The position numbers and the translations under genes are program-made. DNA of 64,000 bases from Mesorhizobium loti (GTDB lineage Bacteria > Pseudomonadota > Alphaproteobacteria > Rhizobiales > Rhizobiaceae), in the NCBI RefSeq assembly GCF_003148495.1, contig NZ_QGGH01000004.1:496001-560000 (forward strand). The letters run 5' to 3'. This document shows, piece by piece, positions 26,673-36,008 of this stretch. The notes under the pieces were generated by a model. That model had not been told where the DNA came from and ran no database searches. It worked only from the letters and a program-made list of their open reading frames with translations. The stretch's first letter is position 1. Each line of letters begins with the position of its first letter.

Positions 26673-28172
26673 TTAGAAAACAGATAAGCCAGCGGGATCA
26701 GCTGCGGCCATCGGCCGGCCGCCTTTTCCGCTGCCAGCGGTCACGGGATGAACCGGCAGGGCCATGCGGATGCGGGCGCCTTGCCAGGACCCCGCCAATA
26801 TCCGAATGGTGCCGTCATGCAGCAGCGCGATCTGCCGGGCAAGGTTCAATCCCAGACCTGCCCCACGCGATTGCGGCTGCAAGCGGTAGAAGGGTTCGAA
26901 GACATTCTCGCACTCATCCGCCGGAATGCCCGGGCCTTCGTCGTGGACTTCGACGCCACCGGTCTCGTCGACGGCAATGGTGATCGTGCCGGAGCCGCCG
27001 CCATGGTCGATGGCATTGCGCACGAGATTTGCCAGCGCGCGCTCGATCTGCAGGACGTTGACCTCGACATGGACCTTGCCGGCGGGCGGCTCGAAGGCAA
27101 GATCGTAGCCTGCTTCGATGGCGAGCGGGGCGAAGTCGGCCGCGACCCGGCTGACAAGGTCGCAGAGATCGATGATCTGGCGCTGGTCTGCCGGGCGGTC
27201 AAGCAACTGGTGGTCGAGCAGCTGCTGCGCAAGATGCGACAGGCGCTCGATATCATGCAGCAGGCGTGCACTTTGCGGCTCCTGCTTCAGCAATTCGGCG
27301 CGCGTGCGCAAGATGGCGATCGGCGTGCGCAGTTCATGGGCCGCGTCGGTGAGGAAGCGATTGTGCCGGTCATAGCCTTGGGCCAGGCGCGCCAGTGTCT
27401 GGTTGAAGGCATGCACCAGCGGCTCGATCTCCTGCGGTACATTCTTGACCGGGAGTTGCATCGCACGGGTGCCGATGTCGATACGCGCGGCCTGCTGGAC
27501 GGTGTCGACGAGGCCGGCAAAAGATCTGCGCACGACGGCAGGCGTGGTCACCAGGGTCGTGGTTCCCATGACGAGGACAATCGGCAACAAAAGGATGATG
27601 ATGATGGCCGTGAGAGCGGGAAGTGCCTTCTCCCAGTTCCTGCTGCCGTCCGGGTTCTTGGCGACATCGACGGTGGCCGAAATGGTGACTTCGAGGCCTT
27701 CTGTTTTGTCGCGCAAGGATCGTGTCGCGGCGATGATCTGAACCGTGCCCGCCTTGGTCGAAACCCTTTCGAGATAGGCCTCCGGCCGCGGGTCATCCTC
27801 CGAAAACCCGATGGTGGCGTGATCGGCCGCGCCCAGCAGATCGCCAAAATTCCTGGCGTAGACGTCTGGTATGGTGCCGAAGCGGACGCTCTGGCCGCTG
27901 CCGTCGCGGATAATGTACCAGACGTTCGGGAAGCCCTCACGAAACGAACGCAACTCGTCGGTCTCATGGACGATCAATTTGCCGTTGCCGTCACGATCGA
28001 CGGCATTCTTGATGGCTGCAACGGCAGCCTCGTTGTCGACAAGAAGCCGCGGATCGGCGATCCATAGCGCGGCCGCGGACAGCACGATGAAGATAAGAAG
28101 CGTCGCCGCCTGCAGCAGGATCAGCCGCCGCACCAGCACCCATTGCAGCGACCGCGTGCGCGGCTTTTTCAC
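26673..28172 (-). CDS. Two-component sensor histidine kinase (QseC-like)
   Basis: A 499-residue membrane kinase: N-terminal helix (about 12-38), periplasmic domain (about 40-190), second helix (about 190-212), HAMP-like linker, H-box DAAHELRTP (about 281), N-box NLVRNAIDHG, G1 DEGPGIP and G2 GAGLGLNLA. The GTG start overlaps the regulator stop (GTGA), which is strong evidence for a pair. The signal is unknown. The C-terminal 25 residues after the ATPase domain are low-complexity. Confidence 0.88.
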   Translation of the reverse strand: MKKPRTRSLQWVLVRRLILLQAATLLIFIVLSAAALWIADPRLLVDNEAAVAAIKNAVDRDGNGKLIVHETDELRSFREGFPNVWYIIRDGSGQSVRFGTIPDVYARNFGDLLGAADHATIGFSEDDPRPEAYLERVSTKAGTVQIIAATRSLRDKTEGLEVTISATVDVAKNPDGSRNWEKALPALTAIIIILLLPIVLVMGTTTLVTTPAVVRRSFAGLVDTVQQAARIDIGTRAMQLPVKNVPQEIEPLVHAFNQTLARLAQGYDRHNRFLTDAAHELRTPIAILRTRAELLKQEPQSARLLHDIERLSHLAQQLLDHQLLDRPADQRQIIDLCDLVSRVAADFAPLAIEAGYDLAFEPPAGKVHVEVNVLQIERALANLVRNAIDHGGGSGTITIAVDETGGVEVHDEGPGIPADECENVFEPFYRLQPQSRGAGLGLNLARQIALLHDGTIRILAGSWQGARIRMALPVHPVTAGSGKGGRPMAAADPAGLSVF

Positions 28173-28843
28173 GAAGCCGCCCGCAGGAGATAACCGAGAT
28201 TGCGGATCGCCCTGATCTCGATGCCGGCAGCGACATCGTCAAGCTTGCGACGCAGCCGCGAAATGTGCGCATCCAGCGCATTGGAGCCGATCTCGTCATC
28301 GAGGGCGTAGACGGCTTCTTCCAGGGCGCCGCGCATGATGGTCCGGCCTGGCCTGCGGATCAGCGTTTCGAGCACCAGCCGTTCACGCCGCGGCAACTCC
28401 AGTGCCTGGTCCTCGATAAGCGCCTCGCGATGGCGGAAATCATAGGTAAGGCGGCCGACCACCGTCTGGTTGGCGCGTGAGGTGAACGAACGCCTGTGCA
28501 AGGCATTGAGCCTGGCAACCAGTTCCACCGTGGCGAATGGCTTGACCATGTAGTCGTCGGCGCCGGCATCGAGCCCGGCCACCCTGTCGTCGAGACCGCT
28601 GAGCGCCGTCAGCGCGATCACCGGCACGTCCAGATGCAAGGCCCGCAGGCGCGGGATCAGGCTGAGACCATCGCCATCGGGCAGGCGGCGGTCCAGTATC
28701 ACGGCGTCATGATGGCCGAGCCGCGCCACGGCTTCGGCATCGGCCAGTGTCGCGGCATGGTCGACGATGATGTCCTGGCGCTCGAGCGCCGTCTTCAGCA
28801 CCGAGGCCATTTCCGGTTCGTCCTCGATCAGCAGGATGCGCAT
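28169..28843 (-). CDS. OmpR-family response regulator
   Basis: A 224-residue regulator with an N-terminal receiver (acidic DE pair near 8-9, phospho-Asp in AVILDRRLPDGDG, switch Thr in ALTALSG, Lys in MVKPFA) and a C-terminal winged helix (LPRRERLVLETLIRRPG, DAHISRLRRKL). The ATG at 28843 has GGAG upstream. Partner of the overlapping kinase. Targets are unknown; the neighbouring lipoprotein or porin are candidates by position only. Confidence 0.9.
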   Translation of the reverse strand: MRILLIEDEPEMASVLKTALERQDIIVDHAATLADAEAVARLGHHDAVILDRRLPDGDGLSLIPRLRALHLDVPVIALTALSGLDDRVAGLDAGADDYMVKPFATVELVARLNALHRRSFTSRANQTVVGRLTYDFRHREALIEDQALELPRRERLVLETLIRRPGRTIMRGALEEAVYALDDEIGSNALDAHISRLRRKLDDVAAGIEIRAIRNLGYLLRAAS

Positions 28844-28883
28844 GTGCACGCTCCGTCACGGGCAGCCGGCAGGCTGTGGCAAT

Positions 28884-29276
28884 TCATTCGCATTCCAGCT
28901 TCGGTTGACGAAAATTGGTGATGAACCATCGGCCGCCCGAGGCGCGGGCGTAGAACGTATAGAAGCATTCCTGGCGCTCGATATAGCCAGGCGTTTCGGT
29001 CTCTTCGTAGACGGTTCCGTGTTTCGTGTGGCGAACCTCGCCGCTGGAGGTCCCGGAAACCGCATTGGTGGAGATCTTGCGCCACTGATAGGCTCGCTCG
29101 CCTTGCCCGAGGTCAACGACGGCGGTTGGCGGACCGTAGTCCAGAATGACCGATTCGACCGGTTGCCCGATGTAGTTCTTCATGATGTCGGAGGCGCATC
29201 CCGTCAGCGCCAGCACGATTGCGACGAAGAACGCCTTCGAGATCCACACAAGATGGTTTGCGCGGCGTTTGGACAT
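28884..29276 (-). CDS. Putative lipoprotein
   Basis: A 130-residue protein with a type-II signal peptide ending in the lipobox LTGC (Cys27), so a lipidated envelope protein is expected. The mature part has YIGQPVESVILDYGPP, a stretch reminiscent of small SmpA/OmlA-like domains, and ends in KLECE with paired cysteines. The function is unknown. It lies 40 bases before the response regulator on the same strand and may be cotranscribed with it. Confidence 0.75.
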   Translation of the reverse strand: MSKRRANHLVWISKAFFVAIVLALTGCASDIMKNYIGQPVESVILDYGPPTAVVDLGQGERAYQWRKISTNAVSGTSSGEVRHTKHGTVYEETETPGYIERQECFYTFYARASGGRWFITNFRQPKLECE

Positions 29277-29462
29277 ATCTGATTCCCATCATCAAGGTCA
29301 TCCGCGGCACCTAGGGTGTGAAGATTGCATCGACATTACGCAGGACCCGGCACAGGCGCGGTCTGCCGATGCGCGTCGATGCCGGTGCGGATGGGGCAAG
29401 CAATTGCGCGGCACCCATTGCGTCTGGGCACCGCGCGAGGTCTGTTCGAACAGAATACAAGA

Positions 29463-29480
29463 CGGGTTCAACTGAACCCG
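29463..29480 (-). terminator. Hairpin after the outer-membrane protein gene
   Basis: CGGGTTCA (29463-29470) and TGAACCCG (29473-29480) form a perfect eight-base palindrome directly downstream of the stop at 29490, followed on the minus strand by a T-rich GTCTTGTATT. A terminator is likely. The remaining 29277-29462 spacer shows no gene. Confidence 0.6.
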
Positions 29481-29489
29481 CGGCCTGCC

Positions 29490-30107
29490 CTAGAATCGAT
29501 AGTTGATGCCGGCCTTCAGTTCATGGCTGCCGATCGTCGCCTTGGATTTACCGAAGGCCGACGTCGTTTCGACGCCAGGGGTGCGGACATAGTCATATTC
29601 GACCTTGGCCGAGAGGCCGCCGGCAAAACCCTGCTCGATGCCGGCGCCGACCAGATAGCCAAGTTTCCAGCCGTCGATACTGCTCACATTGTCGCCCTTG
29701 TCGAATTTTGTCAGGGCGACGCCGCCGGTTCCAAAGAGTAGCGTCTGGTCGAAACTCAAACCGGCCTTGGCTTTGGCGGCACCGCGCCATTTTTCCTTGA
29801 TCTTGCCGCCCTCGACGTCGTGCTCGGCGCCACCCAGATAGGAGCCCTCGATCTCGGCACCGAGAACCGCTGGACCCATCTGCTGGTTGTAGCCGGCTTG
29901 AACGCCGCCGCTGAGGCCGTTCCGGCCGGCAAACGGGTTCGGCATCCCGGTGAACGCCGTGCCGCCATGCACGCCGACATAGGCGCCGCTCCACTGGAAA
30001 GCAGGGGGATCATTGTAGGCGGGTAGAAGGTCGGCGGCCATCGCCGGCCCGAGGAGGCACATGGCAAGGGCACTTGCCGTCAGGATGATCTTTGCTTGAG
30101 AGAACAC
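29490..30107 (-). CDS. Outer-membrane beta-barrel protein (Omp25/Omp31-like)
   Basis: A 205-residue precursor with a signal peptide ending AMA before ADLLPAY, then alternating beta strands typical of the small eight-stranded porin family of Rhizobiales (WSGAYVGVHGG, GGVQAGYNQQ, KVEYDYVRT) and a terminal phenylalanine in GINYRF, the barrel assembly signal. The GTG at 30107 has GGAG at good spacing. Upstream codons lack signal character. Probable structural outer-membrane protein. Confidence 0.87.
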   Translation of the reverse strand: MFSQAKIILTASALAMCLLGPAMAADLLPAYNDPPAFQWSGAYVGVHGGTAFTGMPNPFAGRNGLSGGVQAGYNQQMGPAVLGAEIEGSYLGGAEHDVEGGKIKEKWRGAAKAKAGLSFDQTLLFGTGGVALTKFDKGDNVSSIDGWKLGYLVGAGIEQGFAGGLSAKVEYDYVRTPGVETTSAFGKSKATIGSHELKAGINYRF

Positions 30108-30569
30108 TGCATTACTCCAACACACGCGCGCATCCGGCAATCGATACGCAGGTTAATTCCCGAGGACCTCGACCGTTGGGGCGATCGAGCTCCGATTTGG
30201 TGTCTTTCAGGCATGGCTGCGCGGTCCTGGGACTGGCTTTCGCCAGCTGTAGTAGGGGGGCAGAGCGCCCGCGCGGCCGATCACCTGAAAGACGCCGACT
30301 GTCTCGCAGGCGAAAATTGCACGCACATTGCGGGGAATCGAAAAATGAAGATTTTTCGCTTTATTTTCAATAAATTAAGGTAATTCCATTTACGCATATT
30401 TAACAAATTGACACGGATTCGGTCCGTTCGGTAGCGCAACCTTGCCATGCAATGCCTCGCTCGAGGTTCTTCGGCATCCCGTAAAACTGTCGGCTTGAAG
30501 CCGGCAAGCCAAGTGCGTATGTCTGGGCCGACGCCCTCGAGTCTGGGTACCTCAATCTGGAGACGAGCC
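30108..30569. other. Spacer without recognised gene
   Basis: 462 bases between the Omp gene and the DUF6460 gene. GTCTTTCAGG (30202-30211) and CCTGAAAGAC (30284-30293) form a ten-base inverted repeat around a 72-base loop. An AT-rich patch (about 30340-30410) stands out from the GC-rich surroundings and may be a promoter region. No coding frame with convincing signals was found. Confidence 0.5.
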
Positions 30570-30833
30570 TTGTCCGCACTGACGCGCTTTCTAGGCGACT
30601 CGCCGCTCAAGGTGATCCTAAAACTGCTGGTCGTGTCTTTCCTCGTCGGCCTGGTCATGAATGCCTTCGGCTGGTCGCCGATGGATGTGCTCTACGGCAT
30701 CCAGAAGTTCTTCATCGACCTGTGGAATCTGGGCTTCCACGCCATCGACCGTTTCCTTGGCTATATCCTGCTAGGCGCGGCCATCGTCGTTCCGGCCTTC
30801 ATCCTGCTCAGGCTCGCCAACTACCGGAAGTAG
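30570..30833 (+). CDS. Small membrane protein (DUF6460-like)
   Basis: An 87-residue protein with two hydrophobic helices (about 15-35 and 60-80) and the conserved-looking TRFLGDSPLKVILKLLVVS. It resembles the DUF6460 family of rhizobial membrane proteins by memory. The TTG at 30570 follows GGAGACGAG; the frame is open to 30447 but with no site. The function is unknown. Confidence 0.75.
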   Translation: MSALTRFLGDSPLKVILKLLVVSFLVGLVMNAFGWSPMDVLYGIQKFFIDLWNLGFHAIDRFLGYILLGAAIVVPAFILLRLANYRK

Positions 30834-30880
30834 AGCATGATCCCGAAAAGTGGGAACCGGTTTTCGGACAAGATCATGCT
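30834..30880. repeat. Palindromic repeat AGCATGATC type
   Basis: AGCATGATC (30834-30842) pairs with GATCATGCT (30872-30880), and inner CGAAAA (30844-30849) with TTTTCG (30861-30866). The same family as the second hairpin at 2528-2572 and the element at 47432-47498. It lies between convergent genes. Confidence 0.85.
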
Positions 30881-30889
30881 TTAAAAGGA

Positions 30890-31795
30890 CTATCGGGCAT
30901 AGGCCGAGGCCACCTCGAACAGGATGGCGTGGCGCGCGGCAAGCGCGGGTACGTCCGTGGAATAGCCACCGCCGATGACGCCGCAGACCGGAATGCCGAG
31001 CGTGCGAAAGTGGCTGATCACCATGTCGTCGCGGGCGCGCAGGCCGTCATCCGATAGCGACAGCCTGCCAAGCCGATCCTCGGCATGGACGTCGACGCCG
31101 GCATTGTAGAACACGATGTCCCAGTGGGCTTGGGCGGACAGTTCCGGCAGGATGGCGGCAAGCCTCTCCATGTAAGCGGCGTCACCCGTGCCATCGGGCA
31201 GCGCGACATCGAGGTCGGAGGCGATCTTGCGCACGGGGTAGTTGCGGTCGCCATGCATGGAAAAGGTGAACACGCGCGGATCATCAGCGAGTATATCCGC
31301 CGTGCCGTCGCCCTGATGCACGTCGAGGTCGACGATCAGGATGTTTTGTGCCGCGCCTTCGGCGAGCAGGACCAGCGCGGCGACGGCGACATCGTTGAAG
31401 GTGCAGAAGCCCGCACCTTGCGCACGCCGCGCATGATGGCTGCCGCCGGCGGTGTTGCAGGCAATGCCGTGGCGCAAGGCGAGCCGCGCCGCCAGCACCG
31501 TGCCGCCGGTGGCAAGCTGCGCGCGCAGCGAGACGCGGAGCCCGATCGGAAAACCGATCTCGCGTTCGATCTTTTCGGGCACGCAGCAGCTGATGACCTG
31601 GTCGACATAGTCCGGTGCATGGGCAAGTCTCAGCCATGACGCCGGCGCGGGTTCCGTGGTGTTGAGCGCGTCGGGTCCGGCCAGTCCGCGAGCGCGCAAG
31701 GCGTCCATCAGCAACGGATATTTGCTCATCGGAAAGCGATGGTTGGTGGCGAAGCCGGCGTCGTAGTCGGGGTGATGAACGATCTGCAGGGGCAT
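30890..31795 (-). CDS. Histone deacetylase family (acetoin utilization/HDAC-like) hydrolase
   Basis: A 301-residue zinc amidohydrolase of the HDAC/AcuC/APAH superfamily. Key motifs are GGSHHARRAQGAGFC (tandem His), DLDVHQGDG (metal ligands Asp and His), FSMHGDRNYP, YNAGVDVHAEDRLG and GGGY. The substrate could be an acetylated polyamine, acetyl-lysine protein or related amide; none is indicated by context. It diverges from the MATE exporter gene. Confidence 0.88.
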   Translation of the reverse strand: MPLQIVHHPDYDAGFATNHRFPMSKYPLLMDALRARGLAGPDALNTTEPAPASWLRLAHAPDYVDQVISCCVPEKIEREIGFPIGLRVSLRAQLATGGTVLAARLALRHGIACNTAGGSHHARRAQGAGFCTFNDVAVAALVLLAEGAAQNILIVDLDVHQGDGTADILADDPRVFTFSMHGDRNYPVRKIASDLDVALPDGTGDAAYMERLAAILPELSAQAHWDIVFYNAGVDVHAEDRLGRLSLSDDGLRARDDMVISHFRTLGIPVCGVIGGGYSTDVPALAARHAILFEVASAYAR

Positions 31796-31876
31796 GAACT
31801 GGATCCGGCGGGCTCGCGCCAGACCGGGGATTTCGGTTGGCCGTCACGGGAAGAGTGATTGCGCGGTGGCCGGAAA

Positions 31877-33268
31877 ATGGGGCACATCGGCTGTTCGATC
31901 AAGCTCAAACAGCAAGGCAGCAATCCTTTGGACAAGGGTGCAATCACAGCCGACGCCAGATCTTTTGTCGTCACCAACCGTTCAGTGCTCGCCATCGCCG
32001 TGCCGATGACGCTTGCCTATCTGACGACGCCGATGCTCGGCCTGGTCGACACGGCTGTCGTTGGTCAGTTCGGCGACGCCGCCTTGCTCGGCGGCCTGGC
32101 GGCCGGCGCACTGATATTCGACGTCGTCTTCACCACCTTCAATTTCCTGCGCTCGGGCACCACCGGGCTCGTTGCCCAGGCTTTCGGGGGCGCCGATGCC
32201 CTGGAGGAACAGGCGGTGTTCTGGCGCGCCGTGCTGATCGCTGTCGTCGCCGGCATCGTGCTTGCGGCCCTTGCGCCCCTGGTCGCCATCGCCGGGCAAA
32301 AATTCATGGGCGCCGAACCGCGCGTCAGCGAGGCGATGGGCGTCTACATCAGGATCAGGCTGCTCGCTGCACCCTTTTCGCTGATCAACTACGCCATCCT
32401 TGGCTATGTGCTGGGGCGCGGCGAGGGCGGGCTCGGGCTGATGCTGCAACTGGTGCTGAACGGCATCAACATCGCGCTCTGCTTCCTGCTTGGGCTGGAG
32501 CTTGGCTGGGGCGTCGCCGGCGTCGCCTGGGCGACCGTCACTGGTGAGTTCCTTGCCATGCTGCTCGGCCTGGCGATCGTGATCAGCCGGTTCCGCGCGG
32601 CGCCGCCTTTGCCGCGCCATCGCCTGCTCGACATGGCCGCCTTCCTGCGCATGCTGTCGCTCAACCGCGACATCATGATCCGCTCGTTCTCACTGCTCGC
32701 CGCTTTTGCGCTGTTCACCCGCCAGGGCGCCCAGTTCGGCACGGTGACGCTGGCCGCCAACGCCGTGCTGATGAACTTCTTTCTCGTCGCCGGCTATTTC
32801 CTCGATGGCTTCGCCACCGCCGCCGAACAGCTGGCGGGCCGTGCCGTCGGCGCGCGCGCCGCCGCACCGTTCCGGCAGGCCGTGCGGCTGACCCTGTTCT
32901 GGGGCTTTGGCTTGGCCGGGGCTGCAACTCTGGTGCTGCTGTTTGGCGGCGCCAATCTGATTGCTCTTGTGACGACGTCGCAGGAAGTCCGTGCAGTGGC
33001 CGACACCTACCTACCGTGGGCGGCGTTCACCGCGCTGAGCGGTGTGCTGGCGTTCCAGATGGATGGCGTCTTCATCGGCGCGACCTGGTCGCGCGACATG
33101 CGAAACATGATGCTTTTGTCGTTTCTCGCCTTCAGCGCCGCGCTGCTCACTTTGGCGCCCGCTTTCGGCAACAATGGTCTGTGGGCGGCGCTGCACGTCT
33201 TCCTGCTGGTGCGAGGCTTCAGCCTGCTCACCATTCTGCGGTTGCGGATGCAAACGGCGTTCAGCTGA
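31877..33268 (+). CDS. MATE-family efflux transporter (DinF-like)
   Basis: Inner-membrane multidrug/toxin exporter with twelve hydrophobic helices across about 463 residues. The typical N-terminal segment PMTLAYLTTPMLGLVDTAVVGQFG and the internal duplication are visible. The start is uncertain: ATG at 31877 is listed, while TTG at 31859 (GGGAAGAG site) and TTG at 31928 (AAGGCAG site) are possible. The gene overlaps the end of pyrD by eight bases tail to tail. Confidence 0.87.
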   Translation: MGHIGCSIKLKQQGSNPLDKGAITADARSFVVTNRSVLAIAVPMTLAYLTTPMLGLVDTAVVGQFGDAALLGGLAAGALIFDVVFTTFNFLRSGTTGLVAQAFGGADALEEQAVFWRAVLIAVVAGIVLAALAPLVAIAGQKFMGAEPRVSEAMGVYIRIRLLAAPFSLINYAILGYVLGRGEGGLGLMLQLVLNGINIALCFLLGLELGWGVAGVAWATVTGEFLAMLLGLAIVISRFRAAPPLPRHRLLDMAAFLRMLSLNRDIMIRSFSLLAAFALFTRQGAQFGTVTLAANAVLMNFFLVAGYFLDGFATAAEQLAGRAVGARAAAPFRQAVRLTLFWGFGLAGAATLVLLFGGANLIALVTTSQEVRAVADTYLPWAAFTALSGVLAFQMDGVFIGATWSRDMRNMMLLSFLAFSAALLTLAPAFGNNGLWAALHVFLLVRGFSLLTILRLRMQTAFS

Positions 33269-34340
33269 GCGGCCTCATTGCCCATCGATCGAGATGGCTG
33301 TCGCGCAACTCGCGAATGGATCTGAGCCGTTCCGTGCCGGCAAAGCGTGCCATCGCGGCGACAATCCGGCCCGGCAGCGCAGGCCCGGCATAGATCATGC
33401 CGGTGTAGAGCTGCACCAGATCGGCGCCGGCACGGATCTTGTCCAGCGCGGCCTCGGCAGAATCGACGCCACCGACGCCGATGATGGCGCGGTCTGGGCC
33501 AAGCAGCTTGCGCATCTTCGCCAGCACGATGGTCGAGCGTTCGAACAAGGGTTTGCCCGAGAGTCCGCCGGTTTCGCGCGCGGTGTCGCCGCTGCGCAGT
33601 GCCGGTCGGGAGATGGTGGTGTTGGAGACGATGACGCCGTCGATCCGCTTCTCGGTGACCTCTGCGGCGATGTCCTCCAGCTCTGCCTCGACCAGATCCG
33701 GCGCGATCTTGAGGAAGACCGGCGGCTGGGCTGTTGCCGTGGCGCGCGCGGCCATGACACGCGACAAAAGTTCGCCAAGCTGCTCGCGCGCCTGCATGTT
33801 GCGCAGGCCCGGCGTGTTGGGCGAGGAGATGTTGACGGTGAGATAGCTGGCGTATTGCGCAAACCGGGCGACACCGCGCTCATAGTCGCCGATGCGGTCG
33901 CTGCTGTCCTTGTTGGCGCCGATGTTGACGCCGACGATGCCGCCACGCCCCTTGCGTGCGGCAAGGCGCTTTTCGGCCGCTGCATGGCCTTCATTGTTGA
34001 AGCCCAACCGGTTGATCACCGCTTCGTCCGCCGTGAGCCGGAAAATGCGCGGCTTCGGATTGCCGGCCTGCGGCAGCGGCGTGATCGTGCCGACCTCGGC
34101 AAAGCCGAAGCCCAGGCCAAGCAGCGCGTCGGGCACCTCGGCGTTCTTGTCGTAGCCCGCAGCCATGCCGAGCGGATTCGGAAAATCGAGGCCGCAGACC
34201 GTCACCTTCAGCCGTGCGTCGAGCGTCGTCCGCGCGCCGACCGGCAGGCCGCATCGCAACGCCGCGATCGACATGCCATGCGCGGTTTCCGGATCAAATG
34301 TGAACAGCAGCTTCTGGCCGAGCCGGTCGAGCACGCTCAT
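33261..34340 (-). CDS. pyrD: Dihydroorotate dehydrogenase (quinone), class 2
   Basis: Membrane-associated flavoenzyme oxidising dihydroorotate to orotate in pyrimidine synthesis. The 359-residue protein has the class-2 N-terminal helix and the motifs GMAAGYDKNAE, FGFAEVGTITP, NRLGFNNEG, TVNISSPNTPGLR, SNTTISRP, GGLSGKPL and GVGGVDSAE. The ATG at 34340 has GGAGGGG upstream and overlaps the DUF952 gene stop (ATGA). That upstream gene is cotranscribed. Confidence 0.96.
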   Translation of the reverse strand: MSVLDRLGQKLLFTFDPETAHGMSIAALRCGLPVGARTTLDARLKVTVCGLDFPNPLGMAAGYDKNAEVPDALLGLGFGFAEVGTITPLPQAGNPKPRIFRLTADEAVINRLGFNNEGHAAAEKRLAARKGRGGIVGVNIGANKDSSDRIGDYERGVARFAQYASYLTVNISSPNTPGLRNMQAREQLGELLSRVMAARATATAQPPVFLKIAPDLVEAELEDIAAEVTEKRIDGVIVSNTTISRPALRSGDTARETGGLSGKPLFERSTIVLAKMRKLLGPDRAIIGVGGVDSAEAALDKIRAGADLVQLYTGMIYAGPALPGRIVAAMARFAGTERLRSIRELRDSHLDRWAMRPLS

Positions 34341-34687
34341 TGCCCCTCCAGTGCCGGAAACTGATGCACACCATCGGCGCCAAGCGGCAGTGGTCGGACC
34401 CACAGCACGGCCTTGAGATCGAGCGGACCATAAAGATGTGGAAACAGTGCGCCGCCGCGCGAGACTTCGTATTTCAGCGCCGCGCCCAGGCTGGTCCCGT
34501 CGATGGCGACCAGCAGCAGGTCGGTCCGGCCGGCAAAGTGCTTTGCCGCGGTTTCCTTGACCTGCGCCGCCGTGGAGAAATGGATGAAGCCGTCTGCGAC
34601 ATCGATTGGCGCGCCGGTGAAGCGGCCATGTGTTTCGGCCTCGCGCCAAGGCGCTTGCGGGGTTATCTTGTAGATAATCTGAGACAT
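34337..34687 (-). CDS. DUF952 domain protein
   Basis: A 116-residue cytoplasmic protein with the DUF952 core: YKITPQAPW, GFIHFSTAAQV and LLLVAID followed by FPHLYGPLDL. It is often found beside pyrD in rhizobia. Its function is unknown. The ATG at 34687 is preferred over nine extra upstream codons. Translationally coupled to pyrD. Confidence 0.85.
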   Translation of the reverse strand: MSQIIYKITPQAPWREAETHGRFTGAPIDVADGFIHFSTAAQVKETAAKHFAGRTDLLLVAIDGTSLGAALKYEVSRGGALFPHLYGPLDLKAVLWVRPLPLGADGVHQFPALEGQ

Positions 34688-34794
34688 GGTTGCGCTATAG
34701 TCCGAACCAGCCACGTGGGAAAGGCCACGCCAAGGGTCTTCCCCATTTCCGGCGCAAACATGCGATATTTCAGGCCTTGGCCATGGAGGACAAC

Positions 34795-35223
34795 ATGCGT
34801 CTGCAGCACATCTTGATCCCCGCCGCGCTCGTTTCGCTGGTCGCGGCTTCAGCTTATTCGGAAGAAACCGACCGCTACCGGCTGGAAAAGTCTGATAACG
34901 GCTATGTCCGTATGGATACGCAGACCGGCGCCATGTCGATCTGCGAGGAACGCTCCGGCCAGCTTGTCTGCAAGATGGCGGCCGACGAACGCGCCGCTTT
35001 CCAGGACGAGGTCGACCGCTTGCAGACCTCTATGAAGGCGATGGACGAGCGCGTCACCAAGCTCGAGAATTCGCTCTCCGCCCGTCTCGAATCGAAATTG
35101 CCGAGCGAGGAGGATTTCAACAAGACGATGAGCTACATGGAACGCTTCCTGCGCGGCTTCATGGGCATCGTCAAGGATATGGACAAGGACAACGGCGCCC
35201 AGCTCAATTCGCAGAAGACCTGA
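34795..35223 (+). CDS. Secreted or periplasmic coiled-coil protein
   Basis: A 142-residue protein with a signal peptide (about 1-22, MRLQHILIPAALVSLVAASAYS), a small domain with two cysteines (ICEERSGQLVCK, about 50-61), and a coiled coil (about 65-105, DEVDRLQTSMKAMDERVTK) followed by an amphipathic helix. The ATG at 34795 has TGGAGGA seven bases upstream. No family name is recognised. It diverges from the DUF952-pyrD operon. Confidence 0.75.
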   Translation: MRLQHILIPAALVSLVAASAYSEETDRYRLEKSDNGYVRMDTQTGAMSICEERSGQLVCKMAADERAAFQDEVDRLQTSMKAMDERVTKLENSLSARLESKLPSEEDFNKTMSYMERFLRGFMGIVKDMDKDNGAQLNSQKT

Positions 35224-35347
35224 GCGTCCAAAGCAGGGAAAACGCGGCGCGCTGGCTTTGCCGCTTGAAAACAGCGCGCAGCCCCTCATAATCGTCCAAC
35301 TGATCCCGAAAAAAGCAAAAATTATCGGGGGATTCGGGGAGGGACAT

Positions 35348-36007
35348 TTGCCGGCCGGCTATTCTTTCGTCATCGCCGACGATCACCCGCTGTTTCGTGG
35401 TGCGCTGCGCGAAGCGCTTGCCGGCATCGGCAATGTCGCAGCCATCCACGAAGCCGGCGATTTCGAGAGCGCCAAGGCGCTGGTCGTGGCCAACGAGGAT
35501 GTCGATCTGGTGCTGCTCGACCTGTCGATGCCGGGCGCCAGCGGCCTCTCCGGCCTGATCGCGCTGCGTGGCATCCATCCGACGGTGCCGCTGATCGTGG
35601 TGTCGGCGCGTGACGATCCGGCGACCATCAGGCGGGCGCTCGATCTCGGCGCTTCCGGCTTCATCTCCAAATCGGCCAGCATGGAAGAGATCCGCGGCGC
35701 CGTGCAATCGGTGCTTGCCGGTGACATCGCCGCGCCCGTCGGCGTCGATCTTGGCGTCGAGCGTGATCCCGAAATATCCGACCTGATCAAGCGGCTGCAG
35801 GCCCTGACGCCGCAGCAGACCCGGGTGCTCGGCATGCTGGCCGAGGGCCTGCTCAACAAGCAGATCGCCTATGAACTCGGCGTCTCCGAGGCCACCATCA
35901 AGGCGCATGTCTCCGCCATCCTGCAGAAGCTCGGCGTCGACAGCCGCACCCAGGCGGTGATCCTCCTGTCCAAGATCGGCGGCGACCCGCTGCAGCCGAC
36001 GAGCTAA
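35348..36007 (+). CDS. LuxR/NarL-type response regulator (ErdR/CrbR-like)
   Basis: A 219-residue regulator: receiver with ADDHPLFRGAL, phospho-Asp in LVLLDLSMPGASG and Lys in FISKSAS, then a LuxR-type helix-turn-helix (LTPQQTRVLGMLAEGLLNKQIAYELGVSEATIKAHVSAILQKLGV). The TTG at 35348 has a GGGAGGGA site. It converges, one base apart, on a symporter-domain hybrid kinase. Such pairs (CrbSR in Vibrio, MxtR/ErdR in Pseudomonas) control acetyl-CoA synthetase and two-carbon metabolism; that role is inferred here. Confidence 0.87.
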   Translation: MPAGYSFVIADDHPLFRGALREALAGIGNVAAIHEAGDFESAKALVVANEDVDLVLLDLSMPGASGLSGLIALRGIHPTVPLIVVSARDDPATIRRALDLGASGFISKSASMEEIRGAVQSVLAGDIAAPVGVDLGVERDPEISDLIKRLQALTPQQTRVLGMLAEGLLNKQIAYELGVSEATIKAHVSAILQKLGVDSRTQAVILLSKIGGDPLQPTS

Positions 36008-36008
36008 C